This document shows positions 29,531 to 39,197 of a stretch of DNA of 64,000 bases, one piece after another. Origin of the DNA: CAVPGP01 sp963704025 (lineage in GTDB: Bacteria > Actinomycetota > Thermoleophilia > Gaiellales > Gaiellaceae); the NCBI GenBank assembly GCA_963704025.1, contig CAVPGP010000005.1, positions 124,001-188,000 of the forward strand, written 5' to 3'. The notes under the pieces are model-generated. The model ran no database searches, had not been told where the DNA came from, and saw only the letters and a list, made by a program, of their open reading frames with translations. Each line of letters begins with the position of its first letter. Within the stretch, counting starts at the first letter, position 1. A program made the position numbers and the translations under genes.

Positions 29531-31294
29531 CTACGCGGCCGGGATGACGTAATAGGGTCCGGGCGGCGTCACACCGGGGCCGTAGACCGTGGTCGGCCCC
29601 TCGGGGATGTAGCGCGACGGGAAGGCGCCCTCGTGGATCAGCTTCCCGTGCCGGTCGTAGACCCGCCGGCTGACGGTGACGTCGAAGCCGGACGCACCGG
29701 AGCCGCCGACGACCTTCACGGAGCCGCGCGGCGCGCTCGGGTCGATCGCATAGCTCATCGACGGCGGCTTCCAGTTCGTCTTCTCGCTCGTCTCCGAGAC
29801 GACCTTCCGGCCCTCCGGGGTGCCGTAGAAGGTGAAGGTGAGGGTCGAGCTCGTGTACGACGCCTTGATCAGCAGGCCGTGCTTCAGGTCGTTGCGGAAG
29901 ACGAAGTCCGGGCCGCCCCATGAGACCGTCGCGTCGCGGCCCAGCGGGTAGTGCGAGATGTAGAGCGAATGGTTGTGCCGCTCGAGGATCGGCAGGCCGA
30001 GCTCGAAGGCGTTGTTGAAGAGCGTCGTCGCCGTCTGGCAGACGCCTCCGCCGATCGACGGCAGGACGAGGGAGCCGACGATCATCTGCCCCTCCAGGAA
30101 GCCGCGCTCCGGCGTGCGCTCGCCGACGACCTCGTTGAAGCTGAACTTCTCGCCGGGCTCGATCACGGTGCCGTCGATGAAGTCGGCCATCAGCTGGACA
30201 TTGTGGATCCGGTTCGACGACGAGACGCCCATGTCGGTCGTGAACGAGGAGAGCTTGCTCACGATCCCGAGCGCCTGCGCCTCGGCGGTGGTGAGGTCGG
30301 CCGGGACGGCGTTCAGCGTCACCTCGGCGTCGCGGCGCGAGCCGAGCGCAGCCGCCGTCAGCTGGGCGACGAGCGCCTCGCGGTCGATGTCACGCCCGTC
30401 GCGGGAGGGTACGACCCGCACGGAGTCGCCGCTGACGGCGAACTGCGCGTTGCGGGCGCGGATGCGCCACTTCGTGACGAAAGGCTCGGCGGCCTTGGCG
30501 AGTCGCCGCGGGTCGAACGTCACGGCGAGCTCGCCCTGCCTGGGCTCGAAGCGGAGCAGCCGCGCGATCCGCTCCGGAGCCAGCGAGCCGACCGACTCCC
30601 AGCCGTAGGTCAGGCGCACGGGCGCCGAGACCGCGAGGCGGGCGCGGTCCTCCGCGAGCGACGCGTCCGAGTCGGTCACCGCCGGGCCGGCCGGATGGAA
30701 CGCTGCGCGGATGCTCGTCCGAGCGCCGACGGCCGCCTGCAGCGCCGCGAGCAGCCCGGCGCGGTCGAGCGCGACGCCTGCCCGGGCGGGGCCCGCGACC
30801 GGCTCGAGCCCGACCATCTCGACGCGCGCGTTGACCGCCGGCCGGCCGAAGCGCTCCACCCGGGCGAGCAGCCTCGCCGCCGCGCGCTCGCGCACGTGGA
30901 ACCGGGGCGTCACGTCCTCTCCTGCACGCGGGTCGACGAGGCCGACCGCTTCGCCCGCGCCGCCTCGTCCGACCGCGAGCGCGGCGTCGGTGGTCCGCTG
31001 GACGTCCACCCGCAGCACGGCAGCCGGAACGACCTCGACCGCACCGCCCCGGGCGTGGATCGTCACCGGGCGCAGGAGCGCCCTGCGAACCTCGACCCAG
31101 GTCGCCTTCGCCACCTCGTCGCGGCTCATGCCGCCCACGTCGGCGCCCGCGATCCGCACGCCGGGCATCGCCTCCCCCCGGTATTGCAGCGCCCGCAGGC
31201 CGACAGCAGCCCCGACGACGAGCACTGCGACGAGCGGCACGAGCAGGGCGCGCGCCGAGAACGGACGGACCAGCCTGGCCGCCAGAGCCGTCAT
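29531..31294 (-). CDS. VanW-family protein with peptidoglycan-binding domains
   Basis: 587 residues from ATG at 31294. One N-terminal membrane helix (ALLVPLVAVLVVGAAVGLRA), then two repeated extracellular domains of the PG_binding_4 type with MPGVRIAGADVGGMSRDEV at the start, and the VanW domain near the C-terminus (FSFNEVVGERTPERGFLEGQ, GGGVCQTATTLFNNAF, LERHNHSLYISHYPLGRDAT). VanW domains occur with glycopeptide-resistance genes in some bacteria but are mostly housekeeping; a cell-wall role is likely. It is convergent with the LOG gene. Confidence 0.88.
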   Translation of the reverse strand: MTALAARLVRPFSARALLVPLVAVLVVGAAVGLRALQYRGEAMPGVRIAGADVGGMSRDEVAKATWVEVRRALLRPVTIHARGGAVEVVPAAVLRVDVQRTTDAALAVGRGGAGEAVGLVDPRAGEDVTPRFHVRERAAARLLARVERFGRPAVNARVEMVGLEPVAGPARAGVALDRAGLLAALQAAVGARTSIRAAFHPAGPAVTDSDASLAEDRARLAVSAPVRLTYGWESVGSLAPERIARLLRFEPRQGELAVTFDPRRLAKAAEPFVTKWRIRARNAQFAVSGDSVRVVPSRDGRDIDREALVAQLTAAALGSRRDAEVTLNAVPADLTTAEAQALGIVSKLSSFTTDMGVSSSNRIHNVQLMADFIDGTVIEPGEKFSFNEVVGERTPERGFLEGQMIVGSLVLPSIGGGVCQTATTLFNNAFELGLPILERHNHSLYISHYPLGRDATVSWGGPDFVFRNDLKHGLLIKASYTSSTLTFTFYGTPEGRKVVSETSEKTNWKPPSMSYAIDPSAPRGSVKVVGGSGASGFDVTVSRRVYDRHGKLIHEGAFPSRYIPEGPTTVYGPGVTPPGPYYVIPAA

Positions 31295-31359
31295 GGTGGA
31301 CACGGTAGCCGGAGCTCCTGTCGGCGGCGGCAGCCGCCGCCTCGCCTGCTCCCTATCCT

Positions 31360-32652
31360 GTGCCCGTGGAGCTTCGCGACCTGCCCTCCGTGGACGAGCT
31401 GGTGCGCGGTGTCGAGGCGCCGCACGCGCTGGCAGTCGAGGCGGCGCGAGCCGTCCTCGCACGCGCGCGCGTCGAGATCCGCGCGGGGCACGAGCCGGGC
31501 GATCTCGGCGCGGAGCTGCGAGAGGAGCTGGACTCGTCGGAGCGCGCGTCGCTCCGCCGCGTGCTGAACGCGACCGGGGTCGTCGTGCACACGAACCTCG
31601 GTCGAGCCCCCTTGGCCGAGGCAGCGCTCGAGCGCGTCGCGGAGGCGGGCCGCGGCTACTCGAATCTCGAATACGACCTGCCGTCGGGAGAACGGGGCTC
31701 CCGGCAGGCCCACGTCTCGGCCGTGCTCCACCGCCTCACCGGCGCCGAGGCGGCGCTCGTCGTCAACAACAACGCGGCGGCGGTGATGCTCGCGCTCGCG
31801 GCGCTGGCCGAGGGCCGCGAGGTGCTCCTGTCCAGGGGCGAGCTGATCGAGATCGGCGACGGCTTTCGGATCCCCGACGTGCTGGCCCGCTCGGGCGCAC
31901 GCCTCGTCGAGGTCGGCTCCACGAACCGGACGCGCGTCGCCGACTACGAGCGCGCGATCGGGCCGGAGACCGCCCTGCTGCTGCGCGTGCACCAGTCCAA
32001 CTTCCGCGTCGTCGGCTTCACGGAGCAGGCGCCGCTCGGCGAGCTGGCCGAGTTGGCGCGGAGGCACGGGCTGCCGCTCGTGGACGACCTGGGGTCCGGG
32101 GCGTTCGACTCGTTCGAGGGCGAGCCCTCGGCGCGTGAGGCGCTTGCCGCCGGCGCCGACCTCGTCTGCTTCTCCGGGGACAAGCTGCTCGGAGGGCCCC
32201 AGGCCGGCGTCGTCGTCGGCCGCGCAGACCTCGTGGAGCGGCTGCGCAGGCATCCGCTCCAGCGGGCGCTCCGCGCCGACAAGCTGACGATCGCCGCGCT
32301 GGCGGGGACGCTGGCGCTCTACCTCGACCCGGAGCGGGCACGGCGCGAGATCCCCGTCCTGCGGATGCTGATGGAGGACGTTGAAGCCGTGCGCGCGCGG
32401 GCGGAGCGGCTCGCGGCCGCTGCGGGCGGAGAGGTGGAGGAGACGGTGGGCCGCGTCGGCGGCGGTGCGCTGCCGCTGGCCGAGCTCCCCTCGTTCGCGT
32501 GCGCGGTCGAGGAGCGGCTCGCCGAGCCGCTCCGCCTCGGCGAGCCGCCCGTGATCGGCGTGCTCCGCGACGGGCGCCTGCTGCTCGACTGCCGCACGCT
32601 CGGCGACGCCGAGGCGGACGAGGTCGCGGAGGCCGTGCGCCGTTGCCGTTGA
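31360..32652 (+). CDS. selA: L-seryl-tRNA(Sec) selenium transferase
   Basis: 430 residues from GTG at 31360 (a second GTG at 31366 is possible). Family motifs: RRVLNATGVVVHTNLGRAPL, ALVVNNNAAAVMLALAAL, LLRVHQSNFRVVGF, and the PLP lysine in FSGDKLLGGPQAGVVVG. It converts seryl-tRNA(Sec) to selenocysteinyl-tRNA(Sec) with selenophosphate. Its end overlaps selB by 4 bp, so selA-selB is an operon. tRNA-Sec (selC) is 6.5 kb downstream; selD is not in the window. Confidence 0.95.
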   Translation: MPVELRDLPSVDELVRGVEAPHALAVEAARAVLARARVEIRAGHEPGDLGAELREELDSSERASLRRVLNATGVVVHTNLGRAPLAEAALERVAEAGRGYSNLEYDLPSGERGSRQAHVSAVLHRLTGAEAALVVNNNAAAVMLALAALAEGREVLLSRGELIEIGDGFRIPDVLARSGARLVEVGSTNRTRVADYERAIGPETALLLRVHQSNFRVVGFTEQAPLGELAELARRHGLPLVDDLGSGAFDSFEGEPSAREALAAGADLVCFSGDKLLGGPQAGVVVGRADLVERLRRHPLQRALRADKLTIAALAGTLALYLDPERARREIPVLRMLMEDVEAVRARAERLAAAAGGEVEETVGRVGGGALPLAELPSFACAVEERLAEPLRLGEPPVIGVLRDGRLLLDCRTLGDAEADEVAEAVRRCR

Positions 32653-34352
32653 CCGTCGGCACGGCCGGCCACATCGACCACGGCAAGACGTGGCTCGTCC
32701 GGGCTCTGACGGGCAAGGACACGGACCGGCTGCCCGAGGAGCACCGGCGGGGGATCTCGATCGACCTCGGCTACGCGCCGCTCGAGCTCCCGGACGGGCG
32801 GCGGCTCTCGCTCGTCGACGTTCCCGGGCATGAGCGCTTCGTCCGCAACATGGTCGCCGGCGCGTCGGGGATCGACCTCTTCCTGCTCGTGATCGACGCC
32901 GGCGAGGGGGCGAGGCCGCAGACGCACGAGCATCTCGCCATCCTGCGCCTGCTCGGGATCGAGCAGGGCGTGGTCGCCGTGACCAAGTCCGACGCCGTCG
33001 ACGAGGAGACGCTGGAGCTCGCCCTCGACGAGGCGCGCTCGCTCGTGCCCGCGAACGAGGTCGTCGCCGTCTCGGCAAAGACGGGGGCCGGCCTCGACGA
33101 GCTGCAGGCGGCGCTCACGCGCGCCGCCGACCGTGTGGAGCACCGCCGGCGCTTCGAATCGGCGCGCCTCTGGGTCGACAGGGTCTTTACCCTGCGCGGC
33201 ATCGGGACGATCGCCACCGGAACGCTCTGGTCGGGCTCGATCGGCGGCGGTGACCTGCTTCGGATCGAGCCGGCGGGCCGCGACGTGCGCGTGCGCTCGG
33301 TGCAGGTGCACGACGACCCGGTCGAGCGCGCGGCGGCCGGTCAGCGGGTTGCGGTCAACCTCGCTTCGGTCGACCGCACGCAGCTCCGGCGCGGAGACGT
33401 CCTCGTCGAGCCCGGGCACTTTCCCGTCAGCTTCCGGCTCGACGTGGTGCTCGAGGAGCTCGAGGAGATCCCCGCCGCAGTCAAGGTGCACCTCGGCACG
33501 GCGGACGTCGCGGCTCGGGTCGCGCGGTCCGGGAGGTACGCGCAGCTCCGCCTCGCGCGGCCGGTCGTCGCGGCACGCGGCGACCGCGTGGTGCTGCGTG
33601 GCGAGACGACCCTCGGGGGCGGGCTCGTGCTCGACCCTGCTCCGCCGCGCGGGGTCGACGCGCCGAGGCTGGAGCTGCTCGAGCGCGGCGACCCGAGCGC
33701 GATCGTGCGGGCGCTCGTCCGCGAGCCGGTGACCGGCGCCGCGCTCCAGGCCCGCGGTCTCCTCGCGCCGGCAGAGCTCGCGGCCGGCCTCGCGACCACG
33801 CCCGGCGCCGGCGACTGGTACTTCTCCGAGGACTGGCTCGCCGAGCAGCGCCGCCGGGTGCGCGAGCGGCTCGCGGAGCAGCTTCGGCGCTCGCCGCTCG
33901 ACCCGGGCGTCCCGCTCGGGGAGCTCCTCCCCGCCGAGCCGTGGGCGCCCCTCGTCCTCAACCTGCTCGAGGTCGAGCGCCGCGGTGGCAAGGCGTATCT
34001 CCCGGGCGTGGCCGCCTCGCTCGGCGGCCGCGAGCAGGCGGCGTCGCGCCTCGAGGCGCAGCTCGAGGCTGAGGGCGCAATGAAGGTCGACGACCGCGAG
34101 CTGGCCGCGTTCCTGGAGTCGGCGGGCCGCCTGAAGCGGCTCGGCGGCGACGTCGCAGTCTCACCGGAGCTCTACGACCGCGGCGTGGAGGCGATCCGCG
34201 GTCTGGCGCCCATCACGATCGCCTCTTTCCGCGACGCGCTCGGCATCTCGCGCAAGCACGCGCAGCTGCTGCTCGAGCGCTACGACGCGGACGGCCTGAC
34301 CCGCCGCATCGGCGACGAGCGCGTCCTCCGCCGCGCCGGGCGCGAGGCGTAG
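32649..34352 (+). CDS. selB: Selenocysteine-specific elongation factor
   Basis: 567 residues. The TTG at 32649 overlaps the selA stop (TTGA) and gives the N-terminus MTVGTAGHIDHGKTWLVRAL, as in other SelB proteins; a TTG two codons upstream is possible. GTPase motifs: GHIDHGKT (G1), RGISIDLGYAPLEL (G2), DVPGHERFVRNMVAG (G3), TKSD (G4). The C-terminal third carries the winged-helix repeats that bind the SECIS hairpin (ASFRDALGISRKHAQLLLER). It brings Sec-tRNA(Sec) to the ribosome at in-frame UGA codons. Confidence 0.95.
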   Translation: MTVGTAGHIDHGKTWLVRALTGKDTDRLPEEHRRGISIDLGYAPLELPDGRRLSLVDVPGHERFVRNMVAGASGIDLFLLVIDAGEGARPQTHEHLAILRLLGIEQGVVAVTKSDAVDEETLELALDEARSLVPANEVVAVSAKTGAGLDELQAALTRAADRVEHRRRFESARLWVDRVFTLRGIGTIATGTLWSGSIGGGDLLRIEPAGRDVRVRSVQVHDDPVERAAAGQRVAVNLASVDRTQLRRGDVLVEPGHFPVSFRLDVVLEELEEIPAAVKVHLGTADVAARVARSGRYAQLRLARPVVAARGDRVVLRGETTLGGGLVLDPAPPRGVDAPRLELLERGDPSAIVRALVREPVTGAALQARGLLAPAELAAGLATTPGAGDWYFSEDWLAEQRRRVRERLAEQLRRSPLDPGVPLGELLPAEPWAPLVLNLLEVERRGGKAYLPGVAASLGGREQAASRLEAQLEAEGAMKVDDRELAAFLESAGRLKRLGGDVAVSPELYDRGVEAIRGLAPITIASFRDALGISRKHAQLLLERYDADGLTRRIGDERVLRRAGREA

Positions 34353-34361
34353 CGCGTGGCC

Positions 34362-34538
34362 TCAGTCGAATTCGCGGTGGGCGCAGTCCGGGCAGAAGAG
34401 CCCGAGCTCGGCCGGCTCGTCGTCGGTGGTGTACAGCCGCCAGCGCTCGGCGGGGTCCCACCAGACGATGCCGCACTCGATGCATTCGAGGCTCAGCGTC
34501 GACCGGAGCGCGTCGATCTCGTGAAGGAAGTCGGACAT
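34362..34538 (-). CDS. Small zinc-ribbon protein
   Basis: 58 residues, starting MSDFLHEIDALRSTLSLECI, with Cys pairs CIECG and CPDC about 32 residues apart and an ending HREFD. A small zinc ribbon next to selB on the opposite strand. It resembles in layout the protein encoded next to lexA (19044-19262), with a helical N-terminus and CxxC pairs. Role unknown. Confidence 0.6.
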   Translation of the reverse strand: MSDFLHEIDALRSTLSLECIECGIVWWDPAERWRLYTTDDEPAELGLFCPDCAHREFD

Positions 34539-35021
34539 ACGGTCTCTATCGACGCGATGGCATTTGCGCGTAGTCCAGATGGGCCTAGCCGAAGGTCTGG
34601 GTTTTCATTTCCTGCACCGACGACCGGGGCGCGGCGTTCCGGCGCCGTGCATGCTCCGCGCAGCACGTGGCGGCGTCCACGGTCGAGGCCGCTCTAACGG
34701 GTGGACGCGGGGCCAAGGCGGTCAACTCGCCCACCGACCCGGGGACGCCGCCACGAGTCTCGGCAGTCAGCGGACGGACGCATGCAGCGGTCGGGCCGCC
34801 GCGTCCGACGGCCCGTCCAGCTGGATCTTGAGCTCCGTCCCCGCGTGTGCGGCCCGAGGGAACTCGGAGGCCCCAGAGCTTCCGGCCTTCCCTTTGCGGA
34901 TTAGGGACCCGGCGAGTAGCTCTGCCCTCGAGAGACACTCTGGCCGACTTCGACCCGGCCTGCCTCCCCCGCGTGAGTGATTCTGACCCCCGTAGCAGGC
35001 ACGGCTCGACGCGAGCGTGCA
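34539..35021. other. Intergenic stretch, no gene seen
   Basis: About 480 bp between the zinc-ribbon gene and the terminator at 35022. Reading frames here have no protein-like composition, and no RNA element was recognised. Confidence 0.45.
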
Positions 35022-35063
35022 CGATCGAGAGCGGAGGCCCGGTTGGGCCCCCGCTCTCGATCG
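35022..35063 (-). terminator. Strong terminator hairpin
   Basis: A 13-bp perfect stem (cgatcgagagcgg at 35022-35034 with ccgctctcgatcg at 35051-35063); the loop contains a second small pairing (ggccc/gggcc). It lies 30 bp after the stop of the minus-strand secreted-protein gene. Confidence 0.75.
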
Positions 35064-35092
35064 CCTTCAGCTCGCCGCCGAGCCGGAATCGC

Positions 35093-35599
35093 TCAGAAGC
35101 CGAGCACCGCCGTCCGGCCGGGCAGGAGCGAGCCGGGGTAGTACTCAGCGTCGCTCAGATCGCGCTGGAAGAGCGTCACGCGAAGGAGCTGCCGCCCAGC
35201 CGGCCGACCTTTCTGGAACATGAGCACTCCACTGAGGGACTTGCCGGCCGGGATGCCGGCCGGGAACACGCAGTACCAGATGCTCGTCCCGCGGCCGGAG
35301 CACGTGCCGCCTGCGAACGGCTGCTGTTCGGCCCACTTCAGCTTGGCCGAAAAGTCGAACCGTGCGATGAGGACCTCCGGCTCTGCGCATGCAAGCCCGA
35401 GCCGGAGCAGCTTGCCGTGCACCGCGCTGACGATCGAGGTCTTGCAGGGCACGCCGACGTCGGGGACCGGAAAGGCCGGGATCGCCGACGGAGCCTGCGG
35501 GTCCTCGGGCGCGGGCCTGGCGCTCGCCACCGCGGCCAGGCCGGCAACGAGCACGCCGGTGACGACGACCAGGGCGATCGAGCGGACTAGATGCTTCAT
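35093..35599 (-). CDS. Secreted protein of unknown function
   Basis: 168 residues with a signal peptide (MKHLVRSIALVVVTGVLVAG; likely cleavage after ASA). The mature part has four Cys (VPCKTSIV, LACAEPE, GTCSGRG, WYCVFPAG), probably two disulfides, and beta-type segments; no known domain recognised. It has its own terminator at 35022-35063. Confidence 0.7.
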   Translation of the reverse strand: MKHLVRSIALVVVTGVLVAGLAAVASARPAPEDPQAPSAIPAFPVPDVGVPCKTSIVSAVHGKLLRLGLACAEPEVLIARFDFSAKLKWAEQQPFAGGTCSGRGTSIWYCVFPAGIPAGKSLSGVLMFQKGRPAGRQLLRVTLFQRDLSDAEYYPGSLLPGRTAVLGF

Positions 35600-35738
35600 T
35601 TTCGTCCTCCCTTTGGGCACCTCCGACAGCCCGCTGCCGTCGGGTGGCGCTCGAAGCAAGGTGCATGGCGGCGGACAACACTCGCTAAACGCCCGGTAAA
35701 CGTCCGCAACCCACCGCCGCCGGTCTCGGCGGCTCGGC

Positions 35739-38243
35739 CTACCCGCGATGTGGCGGGAGTGCGCGCTCGCCGAGTGCGACCGCGACTGCGTCGTCGAGGG
35801 TGAGTGCGGCCCCCGCGGCCCGCGCCGCGGCGTCCCCGGCGGGGTCGAGTCCGGCCTGGAGGAGCGTGCGGATCTGCTCGTCGTGCCGGGCATCGATCGC
35901 GTCCGGTGGCGATCCTCGCCGGCGGGATTCTTCCTCGACCCAGCCGTGGAGCACGGCCGCGCGCGCGAGAGCGCCCTCGCTCGCCTCGATCCGCGCGATC
36001 AGCCGGACCTGCCAGAGCTGTGAGAGTGGTCCCTCCGCACGGGCTGTGCGGATCGCCCGCTCGGTGCTCGCCCGGGCTGCCGTCAGATCGCCTCGCCGGA
36101 GCGCGACCTCCGCCAACGTGTAGTGAGCCTGTGCGCTGGCGGTCGGGCTGCTCGACCTTGTGACGGGTCCGGCGAGCGACTCGGCGCGCTCGAGCTCGCC
36201 CCGTTCGAGCGCCGAGAGCGCCATGTTGCCGCTGAGCCCTTCCACCCAGGACGACAGCCCGTGGCGCTCGGCCATCTGCAGCGCCTGCTCGTACGCCGCC
36301 TCGGCACCGTCGGGGTCGCCGTCGGAGCTACAGGCAACCCCGATCGTGGTCCAGGCCCAGGTCGTCTCGAGCGGATCGTCGAGCTCGGGGTTGCGTGCGA
36401 TCACCGCGCGGGCCAGCCGCTTAGCCTCAGCTCGGTCGGTGAAGACCATCAGCGCTGCAAGGCAATTGTCGAGGTGGGCGGCGAGGCGATCGGAAGGCCC
36501 CAGCTCGAGCGCGCGCAGCGTCCAGCGGACGCCCTCTTCCGGGCCGCCGACGAAATACCAGTAGAGGCACGCGGCGGCCACAGTTGCGCCGAGGAGCTCG
36601 TTCCGACCGGTGGCTTCGAGGTACTCGAGTGCCGCCCGAACCTCGCTGAAGTCGCGGCTGATCGCGTCGAACCCACCGGTCATCCGGACGAAGGACTGCT
36701 CGCCGATCTCGATCGCGTGTTGCGCGTACCACTCGGCGTGGCGACGGCGGAGGAGCTCCTGCTCGCCCGACTCGGCGAGCCGCTCCTCCGCGAAGGCGTG
36801 GATCGTGTCGAGCATCCAGTAGCGATCGTCGCCCGCGTCGTCCACACGGCGCTTGACGAGGCTCTTGTCGACGAGCGACGAGATGAGGTCGAGGTCGGCG
36901 TCGCAGATCGCCTCGGCCGCAGGGAGCGTGCAGCCGTCCACGAACGCGCCGAGCCGTCTGAACGCCCGACGCTCGTCGTCCTCCAGCAGGTCGTGGCTCC
37001 AGGCGATGGTGGCGCGGAGCGTCTGTTGTCGTGGGTCGGCGTCGCGGACGCCCTTGAGCAGATCGAGCGCCCCGTCGATTCGCTCCAGCAGCGCGTCGAC
37101 CGACAGCGTCCGGACGCGGGCCGCCGCGAGCTCGATCGCGAGCGGCAGGTCGTCCAGCCTCGCGCACAGATCCTCGACTGTCCCCGTCGCCTCGAACGAC
37201 TCCGACGCGGCCTGCGCACGCGCCCCGAAGAGCGCGACCGCCTCGCTCCGCTCGAGCGCGCCGACGGTCACGAGATGCTCGGCCGAGACGTGGAGCGGCT
37301 CCCGGCTCGTGGCGAGGACGGTCAGCCGCGGGCAACGATCGACGAGCGCTGCGACGTCGCGGGCGCACTCGATCACCTGCTCGAGGTTGTCCAGCAGCAG
37401 CAGAGCCTTTCGGTCGACGAGCGCGCCGGCGACTCCGTCGAGCGTAGATGCATCTCCGGCAGGCGCGGCACCCTGGGCGATCGCAACCGTCGACATCACC
37501 AGTCCGGGATCGCTGATCGCGGCGAGCGGAACCCAGATCACGCCGTCCGGGAAGGCGTCGGCCACGTCGGCCGCCGCCTGGAGCGCGAGCCGTGTCTTGC
37601 CCGAGCCGCCGGCCCCCGTGAGCGTGACGAGCCGAACGCCGTCGCGGCCGAGCAGCTCCACGAGGCGGTGGAGCTCGCCCGTCCGGCCGATGAACGCCGT
37701 CGCCGGGACCGGCAGATTGGTCCGGTCGAGCGATTTGAGCGGAGGAAAGGTGTCGTCGCCGATCTGAAAGAGCCGTCGCGGCTCGCCGAGGTCCTTCAAC
37801 CGGTGCAGCCCCAGGTCGCGGAGCGCGACCTCGTCCTCGACAAGCAAGCGTGTCGTCTCGGAGACGAGGATCTGGCCGCCGTGACCGGCGGCGGCCACCC
37901 GTGCGGCGCGGTGCACCGTCATCCCCACGTAGCCCTCGTCCGTCGCGAGCGGCTCGCCCGTGTCGAGCCCCATGCGCACGCGGATCCGACCGGCCCCCAG
38001 CGCAGCCTGGCCCTCCACGGCCGCCCGGCACGCGCCCGTCGCGGTCGGGAAGGCGACGAAGAAGGCGTCGCCCTGCGTGTCCACGACCGAGCCGCCGTGC
38101 CGCGCGAACGCCGCCCGCAGCTCGAGCCGGTGCCGCTCGAGCTCCCGGGCGTACGCCTCCGCGCCCAGCGCAGCCAGGAGGGCCGTCGAACCTTCGACGT
38201 CCGTGAAGAGGAAGCTGACCGTTCCCTCGGGCCGCGAGCCCAC
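35739..38243 (-). CDS. Class III adenylate/guanylate cyclase fused to an ATPase-TPR regulator
   Basis: 834 residues from GTG at 38243. 1-~165 is a class III nucleotide cyclase domain (TVSFLFTDVEGSTALLAALG; VVDTQGDAFFVAFPTATGAC; RVRMGLDTGEPLATDEGYVG). The metal Asp residues are present, but the substrate-specificity residues cannot be judged. Then an AAA/NB-ARC-like ATPase (LTGAGGSGKTRLALQ, KALLLLDNLEQVI, LPLAIELAAARVR) and a helical TPR-like C-terminus. A common actinobacterial signalling architecture; ligand unknown. A broken relative of its cyclase domain is at 47291-47592. Confidence 0.9.
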   Translation of the reverse strand: MGSRPEGTVSFLFTDVEGSTALLAALGAEAYARELERHRLELRAAFARHGGSVVDTQGDAFFVAFPTATGACRAAVEGQAALGAGRIRVRMGLDTGEPLATDEGYVGMTVHRAARVAAAGHGGQILVSETTRLLVEDEVALRDLGLHRLKDLGEPRRLFQIGDDTFPPLKSLDRTNLPVPATAFIGRTGELHRLVELLGRDGVRLVTLTGAGGSGKTRLALQAAADVADAFPDGVIWVPLAAISDPGLVMSTVAIAQGAAPAGDASTLDGVAGALVDRKALLLLDNLEQVIECARDVAALVDRCPRLTVLATSREPLHVSAEHLVTVGALERSEAVALFGARAQAASESFEATGTVEDLCARLDDLPLAIELAAARVRTLSVDALLERIDGALDLLKGVRDADPRQQTLRATIAWSHDLLEDDERRAFRRLGAFVDGCTLPAAEAICDADLDLISSLVDKSLVKRRVDDAGDDRYWMLDTIHAFAEERLAESGEQELLRRRHAEWYAQHAIEIGEQSFVRMTGGFDAISRDFSEVRAALEYLEATGRNELLGATVAAACLYWYFVGGPEEGVRWTLRALELGPSDRLAAHLDNCLAALMVFTDRAEAKRLARAVIARNPELDDPLETTWAWTTIGVACSSDGDPDGAEAAYEQALQMAERHGLSSWVEGLSGNMALSALERGELERAESLAGPVTRSSSPTASAQAHYTLAEVALRRGDLTAARASTERAIRTARAEGPLSQLWQVRLIARIEASEGALARAAVLHGWVEEESRRRGSPPDAIDARHDEQIRTLLQAGLDPAGDAAARAAGAALTLDDAVAVALGERALPPHRG

Positions 38244-38284
38244 GCGCCGAACGATCCCACCGCGCTCCGCCGTCGGCAAGCGAT

Positions 38285-38977
38285 TCAGAAGGCCGAGCTG
38301 TCTGCCTCGAGCACGCGCTGGATCAGGGCGTCCCTCCGCGCGATCAGCTCCGCCCGCAGGTTGGCCCAGCGAAGCTCGTACTCGTCCGGCAGCACCGACT
38401 GCAGGCGCGCCTGCTCCCGCTTCAGGTCGCGGGAGAGACGGCCGAGCGGGAGCGTCTCGACCTGGCCGAGGAGACGGATGACCTGAGTGTTGCGGCTGGC
38501 CAGATCGAGCGTCCCCTCGATCGCGTAGAAGCCGGTGATCGCGTCGGAGAGCGAGCGCCAGTCGGCGACGAGCGAGTGGTCTGGAAAGTACGTCCGCAGG
38601 CGCGATCCGATCACGGCACTGTTGACCTCCCACTGCTGATACCGGTTGTTCAGCTCGTCGATCTGAGCCTGGTGTGTTGCGATCTCCTTCGGAGTCCGCG
38701 GTCCGGAGTGCGTGTCGCGGGTCGCGAGCTCCACGGATTGCACGGCCATGATGAAGGCGGTCGTCTTCTCGGTCAGGTCGCTCGCGAGCCCTGCCTTGAG
38801 CTCGACCTCCTTCTGGTGGTTCTGCCAGCCACGCGTGAGCGAAGGGATCAGGTAGCTGGAGAACGCGGCTCCGATGAGCAAGAGGAGCAGGGGATGCGAG
38901 AGCGATCCTGTTGCTCGACTCCAGAAACGCCGCTCCCCGCGCCTCGTCTCGACCTCGGCCTCGTCGGCATCGCCCAA
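38285..38977 (-). CDS. Membrane-anchored coiled-coil protein of unknown function
   Basis: 230 residues from a TTG at 38977 with a good ribosome-binding site (gggaggt, 6 nt away); an in-frame ATG at 39100 would run almost into the selC tRNA and is rejected. One membrane helix (HPLLLLLIGAAFSSYLIPSL) at about 30-50, then a mostly helical domain (TPKEIATHQAQIDELNNRYQ; LSRDLKREQARLQSV). No family recognised. It is 41 bp before the cyclase gene and probably co-transcribed with it. Confidence 0.6.
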   Translation of the reverse strand: MGDADEAEVETRRGERRFWSRATGSLSHPLLLLLIGAAFSSYLIPSLTRGWQNHQKEVELKAGLASDLTEKTTAFIMAVQSVELATRDTHSGPRTPKEIATHQAQIDELNNRYQQWEVNSAVIGSRLRTYFPDHSLVADWRSLSDAITGFYAIEGTLDLASRNTQVIRLLGQVETLPLGRLSRDLKREQARLQSVLPDEYELRWANLRAELIARRDALIQRVLEADSSAF

Positions 38978-39104
38978 CGCAGACCTCCCGCTCCGACGGC
39001 TCAGGTCGATGATCCCGCCGCATCCGGGCGGGGTCAACAGGCGGCCGACGCGGGTGGGTCGCTTGCGGCTCGGCGAGCGGCTTTCCGCTTGAATACGCAC
39101 CCCT

Positions 39105-39197
39105 GGAGGGGCATGGGCCCGGTGGCCCAGCCGGTCTTCAAAACCGGTGCGGTCGTGTAGCCCACGGCTCGGTAGGTTCGACTCCTGCGCCCCTCCG
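39105..39197 (+). tRNA. selC: tRNA-Sec (anticodon UCA)
   Basis: 93 nt including the discriminator base. 8-bp acceptor stem (ggaggggc/gcccctcc), 6-bp D stem with 4-nt loop (tgggcc cggt ggccca), anticodon stem ccggt/accgg around cttcaaa giving TCA, long variable arm and T arm (gtagg ttcgact cctgc). These are the hallmarks of bacterial tRNA-Sec. Copies of its 3' half at 50255 and 53318 show it is an integration target. Confidence 0.96.
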
